This document shows positions 7,084-10,758 of a DNA stretch of 10,758 bases, piece by piece. The DNA comes from Chrysochromulina tobinii (lineage: Eukaryota > Haptophyta > Prymnesiales > Chrysochromulinaceae), in the NCBI GenBank assembly GCA_001275005.1, contig JWZX01001011.1, positions 1 to 10,758 of the forward strand, read 5' to 3'. A program made the translations under genes and the position numbers. How positions within the stretch are numbered: the first letter of the stretch is position 1; each line of letters opens with the position of its first letter. Below the pieces are notes generated by a model. It was given only the letters and a program-made list of their open reading frames with translations. It was not told the origin of the DNA and did no database searches.

Positions 7084-7771
7084 AGGCCAACGTGTGACGC
7101 TCGCCGCCGCAGCTGCGTCAGCAACGCTCTCGATCGAAGCTGCTGCTATCGCTCTCGGAAGCTTAAGTGGCACAGGCCGCTAGTTGCTCGGCGCGCGCAC
7201 CGCTGATCGCCCTGTCGGGTGTGACGCTCGCCGCCGCAGCTGCGCCCGCAACGCTCTCGATCCAAGCTGCTGCTCGCTCTTGCTCTCTTTCGGGAGCTTG
7301 AGAGGCAGCGGCCGCTCGCTGCTCGGTGCGCACACCGCTGATCGCCCTGTCGGGTGTCACGCTCGCCTCCACAGCTGCGTCGGTAAAGCTCTCGATCCAA
7401 GCTGCTGCTCTTGCTCTCAGGAGCCTGAATGGCACAGGCAACTCGTTGCTCGGCGCGCGCACCGCTGATCGCCCTGTCGGGTGTGACGCTTGCTGCTGCA
7501 GCTGCGTCGGCAACGCTCTTGATCGAAGCTGCTGCTTCTGCTCTCGGAAGCTTGAGCGGCACAGGCCGCTCGTTGCTCGGCGTGATCACCCGGTCGGGTG
7601 TGACGCATGCCGCCGCAGCTGCGTCAGCATCACTCTCGATCCAAGCTGCTGCTCTTGCTCTCAGGAGCTTGAGCGGCACTGGCCGCTCGCGGCTTGGTGC
7701 GTGCACCGCTGATCGCCCTGTCGGGTGTGACGCTCGCTGCCGCAGCTGCGTCGGCTACGCTCTTGATCAAG

Positions 7772-7880
7772 CTGCAAGGCGTGTGTCCTTGCAGAGGCCA
7801 ACGTGCGACTGCTCAGCACGCATGTCCTCTCTGAGGCTAATGCGTGTATGTGGTCTCCGATTACCCTACTGTTCAAGCCC
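7772..7880. other. Non-monomer spacer in the array, starting with the second copy of the hairpin
   Basis: The same hairpin (CTGCAAGG 7772-7779, CCTTGCAG 7787-7794) is followed by the same AGGCCAACGTG. Then come about 80 bp unlike the monomer, until CCTGCTGCTCTCGCTCTCAG-like sequence resumes near 7880. This is the only clear non-satellite stretch inside the array. No coding potential is evident. Confidence 0.7.
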
Positions 7881-9060
7881 CTGCTGCTCTCGCTCTCAGA
7901 GGCAGCACGCGCTGCGCTGATCACCCTGTCGGGTGTGACGCTCGCCGCCGCAGCTGCGTCAGCAACGCTCTCTATCGAAGCTGCTGCTCTTGCTCTCGGA
8001 AGCTTGAGCGGCACAGGCCGCTCGCTGCTCGGCTCGCGCACCGCTGACTAACCGCTGATCGCCCTGTCGGGTGTGACGCTTGCCGCCGCAGCTGCGTCAG
8101 CAACGCTCTCGACCCAAGCTGCTGCTCTCGCTTTTAGGAGCTTGAGCGGCACAGGCTGCTCGCTGCTCTTCGCGCGCAACGCTGATCGCCTTGTCGGTTG
8201 TGACGCTCGCTGCCGCAGCTGCGTCGGCTACGCTATTGATCAAGGCTGCTGCTCTCGCTCTCGGAAGCTGGAGCGGCACAGGTCGCTAGCTGCTCGACTC
8301 GCGCACCGCTGATCGCCCTGTCGGGTGTGACGCTCCCTGCCGCAGCTCCGTCAGCTACGCTCTCAATCCAAGCTGCTGCTCTTGCTCTCAGGAGCCTGAG
8401 CGGCACTTAAGCGGCACAGGCCGCTCGCTGCTCGGTGCGCACACCGCTGATCGCCTTGTCGGGTGTGACGCTCGCCGCCACAGCTGCGTCGGCTACGCTC
8501 TCGATCAAGGCTGCTGCTCTCGCTCTCAGAAGCTTGAACGGCACAGGCTGCTTGCTGCTCAGCGTGTGCACCGCTGATCGCCCTGTCGGGTGTGACGCTC
8601 GCGGCCACAGCTGCGTCGGCTACGCTCTCGATCCAAGCTGCTGCTCTCGCTCTCAGGAGCCTGAGCGGCACATAAGCGGCACAGGCCGCTCGCTGCTCGG
8701 TGCGCGCACCGCTGATCGCCTTGTCGGGTGGGACGCTCGCCGCCACAGCTGCGTCGGCAACGCTCTCGATCAAAGCTGCTGCTCTCGCTCTCAGAAGCTT
8801 GAGCGGCACATGCCGCTCGCTGCTCGGCTCGCGCACCGCTTATCGCCCTGTCGGGTGTGACGCTCGCTGCCGCAGCTGCGTCGGCTACGCTCTTGATCCA
8901 AGCTGCTGCTCTTGCTCTCGGGAGCCTGAGCGGCACGGGCCGCTCGTTGCTCGGCGTGCGCACCGCTGATCGCCCTGTCGGGTGCGACGCTCGCCGCCAC
9001 AGCTGCGTCGGCTACGCTCTCGATCCAAGCTGCTGCTCTTTCTCTCGGGAGCCTGAGCGG

Positions 9061-9265
9061 CACATAAGCGGCACAGGCCGCTCGCTGCTCAGCGCGCGCA
9101 CCGCTGATCGCCTTGTCAGGTGTGACGCTCGCCGCCACAGCTGCGTCGGCAACGCTCTCGATCAATTGAACACGGCTGCTGCTCTCGCTCTCGGAAGCTT
9201 GAGCGGCACAGGCCGCTCGCTGCTCGGCTCGCGCACCACTGATCGCCCTGTCGGGTGTGACGCTC
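9061..9265 (+). repeat. Higher-order duplication, copy A (205 bp)
   Basis: This segment matches 10554-10758 with three mismatches over 205 bp (offset 1493 bp). It includes the unusual CACATAAGCGGC insertion and the ATCAATTGAACACGG junction. The match reaches the window edge, so its true length is unknown. Confidence 0.9.
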
Positions 9266-9380
9266 GCTGCCGCAGCTGCGTCGGCTATGCTCTTGATCCA
9301 AGCTGCTGCTCTTGCTCTCGGGAGCCTGAGCGGCATGGGCCGCTCGCTGCTCGGCGTGCGCACCGCTGATCGCCCTGTCG
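9168..9380 (+). repeat. Three-monomer higher-order unit, copy 1 (offset 388 bp to 9556)
   Basis: From GAACACGGCTGCTG at 9168, the sequence is repeated from 9556 with only a handful of mismatches across more than 200 bp. It passes through TGTGACGCTCGCTGCCGC (9256 and 9644) and TTGATCCAAGC (9293 and 9681). All three landmarks give the same 388-bp offset, close to three monomers. Confidence 0.85.
9201..9218. other. Representative monomer stem-loop GAGCGGC-ACAG-GCCGCTC
   Basis: A 7-bp perfect stem with a 4-nt ACAG loop is shown here at its best-preserved form. The same element, intact or with small changes (loops ACGG or ACCG, a GT wobble in AGTGGC/GCCGCT copies), recurs in most monomers. Whether it forms in DNA or RNA is not shown. 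Confidence 0.7.
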
Positions 9381-9555
9381 GGTCCGAGCTGCTGCTCTCA
9401 CTCTCGGAAGCTTGAGCGGCACAGGCCGCTCGTTGGCTGCTGCTCTCGCTCTCAGAAGCTTGAACGGCACAGGCTGCTTGCCGCTCAGCGCGTGCACCGC
9501 TGATCGCCTTGTCGGGTGTGACGCTCGCCGCCGCAGCAGCATCAGCTACGCTATT

Positions 9556-9768
9556 GAACACGGCTGCTGCTCTCGCTCTCGGAAGCTTGAGCGGCACAGG
9601 CCGCTCGCTGCTCGGCTCGCGCACCGCTGATCGCCCTGTCCGGTGTGACGCTCGCTGCCGCAGCTGCGTCGGCTACGCTCTTGATCCAAGCTGCTGCTCT
9701 TGCTCTCGGGAGCCTGAGCGGCACGGGCCGCTCGATGCTCGGCGTGCGCACCGCTGATCGCCCTGTCG
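9556..9768 (+). repeat. Three-monomer higher-order unit, copy 2
   Basis: This is the partner of 9168-9380. Its right part, starting at TTGATCCAAG 9681, is itself duplicated at 10300 (offset 619 bp). That second duplication includes the truncated-monomer junction described separately. Confidence 0.85.
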
Positions 9769-9785
9769 GATCCAAGCTGCTGCTC
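9762..9785 (+). repeat. Truncated monomer junction (CTGTCGGATCCAAGCTG)
   Basis: Here CCTGTCGG is joined directly to ATCCAAGCTGCTG, skipping roughly 45-50 bp including the GTGTGACGCTC core and CAGCTGCGTCGG. The same junction occurs at 10381-10404. A related one (TCGGGTCCGAGCTG) is near 9378-9393. The CGG/CGATC similarity at the ends suggests deletion by short homology. Confidence 0.75.
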
Positions 9786-10553
9786 TCGCTCTCGGAAGCT
9801 TGAACGGCACAGGCCGCTCTTTGCTCGGCGTGCGCACCGCTGATCGCCTTGTCGGGTGTGACGCTCGCCGCCGCAGCTGCGTCGGCTACGCTCTCGATCA
9901 AGGCTGCTGCTCTCGCTCTCAGGAGCCTAAGCGGCACATAAGCGGCACAGGCCGCTCGCTGCTCGGCTCGCGCACCGCTGATCGCCTTGTCGGGTGTGAC
10001 GCTCGCCGCCACAGCTGCGTCGGCAACGCTCTCGATCAAAGCTGCTGCTCTCGCTCTCAGAAGCTTGAGCGACACATGCCGCTCGCTGCTCGGCTCGCGC
10101 ACCGCTGATCGCCCTGTCGGGTGTGACGCTCGCTGCCGCAGCTGCGTCGGCTACGCTTTCGAACAAGGCTGCTGCTCTTACTCTCGAAGCTTGAGCAGCA
10201 CAGGCCGCTCGCTGCTCGGCTCGCGCTCCGCTGATGCGTGCACCGCTGATCGCCCTGTCGGGTGTGACGCTCGCTCCCACAGCTGCGTCGGCTACGCTCT
10301 TGATCCAAGCTGCTGCTCTTGCTCTCGGGAGCCTGAGCGGCACGGGCCGCTCGATGCTCGCCGTGCACACCGCGGATCGCCCTGTCGGATCCAAGCTGCT
10401 GCTCTCGATCTCGGAAGCTTGAGCGGCACAGGCCGCTCGCTGCTCGGTGTGCGCACCGCTGATCGCCCTGTCGGATGCGACGCTCGCCGCCGCAGCTGCG
10501 TCGGCTACGCTCTCGATCCAAGCTGCTGCTCTTGCTCTCAGGAGCCTGAGCGA

Positions 10554-10758
10554 CACATAAGCGGCACAGGCCGCTCCCTGCTCAGCACGTGCACCGCTGA
10601 TCGCCTTGTCAGGTGTGACGCTCGCCGCCACAGCTGCGTCGGCAACGCTCTCGATCAATTGAACACGGCTGCTGCTCTCGCTCTCGGAAGCTTGAGCGGC
10701 ACAGGCCGCTCGCTGCTCGGCTCGCGCACCACTGATCGCCCTGTCGGGTGTGACGCTC
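10554..10758 (+). repeat. Higher-order duplication, copy B (205 bp, runs off the window)
   Basis: It is the partner of 9061-9265, with differences only in the CTCCCTGCTCAGCACGTGC stretch. The shared rare junctions show it arose by duplication of a multi-monomer block, not by independent monomer drift. Confidence 0.9.

Larger units (their letters stand above)
6131..10758. repeat. Tandem satellite/minisatellite array, about 127-bp monomer, about 33 full copies, continuing past the window
   Basis: Each monomer carries, in order: ACCGCTGATCGCCCTGTCGG, a GTGTGACGCTCGC core, CCGCAGCTGCGTCGG, CTACGCTCTCGATC, AAGCTGCTGCTCTTGCTCTC, GGAAGCTTGAGCGGC, ACAGGCCGCTCG and TTGCTCGGCGCGCGC. The GTGTGACGCT core recurs at spacings mostly of 125-140 bp (6240, 6370, 6500, 6627, 6762, 6888, 7014 and onward). 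I count about 33 cores plus three truncated monomers. The left end is degenerate (first recognisable similarity near 6131) and copies are more alike toward the right. The monomer is not a multiple of three and the + strand carries a TGA in several positions per unit, so the array is probably non-coding. Confidence 0.95.

Noticed and set aside
6355-9630. Plus-strand frames of 60-170 codons in the array as genes
   Set aside because: They are fragments of the same monomer in rotating frames, ended by the TGA present in GCTTGAGCGG, CTGATCG or GTGTGACG. There is no start context or conserved frame.
6131-10758. CRISPR array
   Set aside because: Monomers of about 127 bp are continuous, with no short constant repeats separated by unique spacers. 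The context is eukaryotic and no cas genes are present.

Overview
The window reads as nuclear DNA of a GC-rich unicellular eukaryote, probably an alga. The reasons are a GT-AG intron inside an obvious eukaryotic-type class Ia ribonucleotide reductase small subunit, a WW domain, a proline-rich 'PPPPSL' repeat of the kind found in algal surface proteins, signal-like N-termini, and a long minisatellite array. A haptophyte or related chromist would fit, but this is inference from gene style; nothing in the sequence fixes the lineage. I see no operons, Shine-Dalgarno sites or mobile-element genes.

Layout, all genes on the + strand. (1) Positions 2-3865 form one uninterrupted reading frame that is open at the left edge of the window. 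It encodes the C-terminal 1287 residues of a large membrane protein: proline-rich N-terminal region, about 11 membrane segments, a WW domain in the loop after the third, a proline-rich and Ser/Arg-rich tail, and a beta-strand-rich C-terminal domain. No specific family is recognised. (2) Positions 3866-3982 are a compact intergenic or promoter region with a CCAAT box between two copies of a 10-bp direct repeat, and a strong unused-looking splice donor just after the stop of gene 1. (3) Positions 3983-5288 encode ribonucleotide reductase R2 in two exons (intron 4974-5103). All iron ligands, the radical tyrosine and the C-terminal R1-docking tail are present. The N-terminus looks like a signal or transit presequence. 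(4) Positions 5289-5815 are mostly non-coding, with several short palindromes. (5) Positions 5816-about 6130 look like the start of a third gene: a possible short exon, an 89-bp intron and an exon carrying a VVGAAGKMG dinucleotide-binding motif. Its reading frame then runs into the repeats. (6) From about 6131 to the right edge the window is a diverged tandem array of a roughly 127-bp monomer, about 33 copies plus three truncated ones. Most copies carry a small stem-loop, and there are higher-order duplications (offsets 388, 619 and 1493 bp).

The genes do not form an evident pathway. R2 pairs with an R1 subunit encoded elsewhere to make dNTPs. The most unusual parts are the architecture of the WW membrane protein, the presequence on R2, and the structured satellite that seems to begin inside or directly after a Rossmann-type gene.
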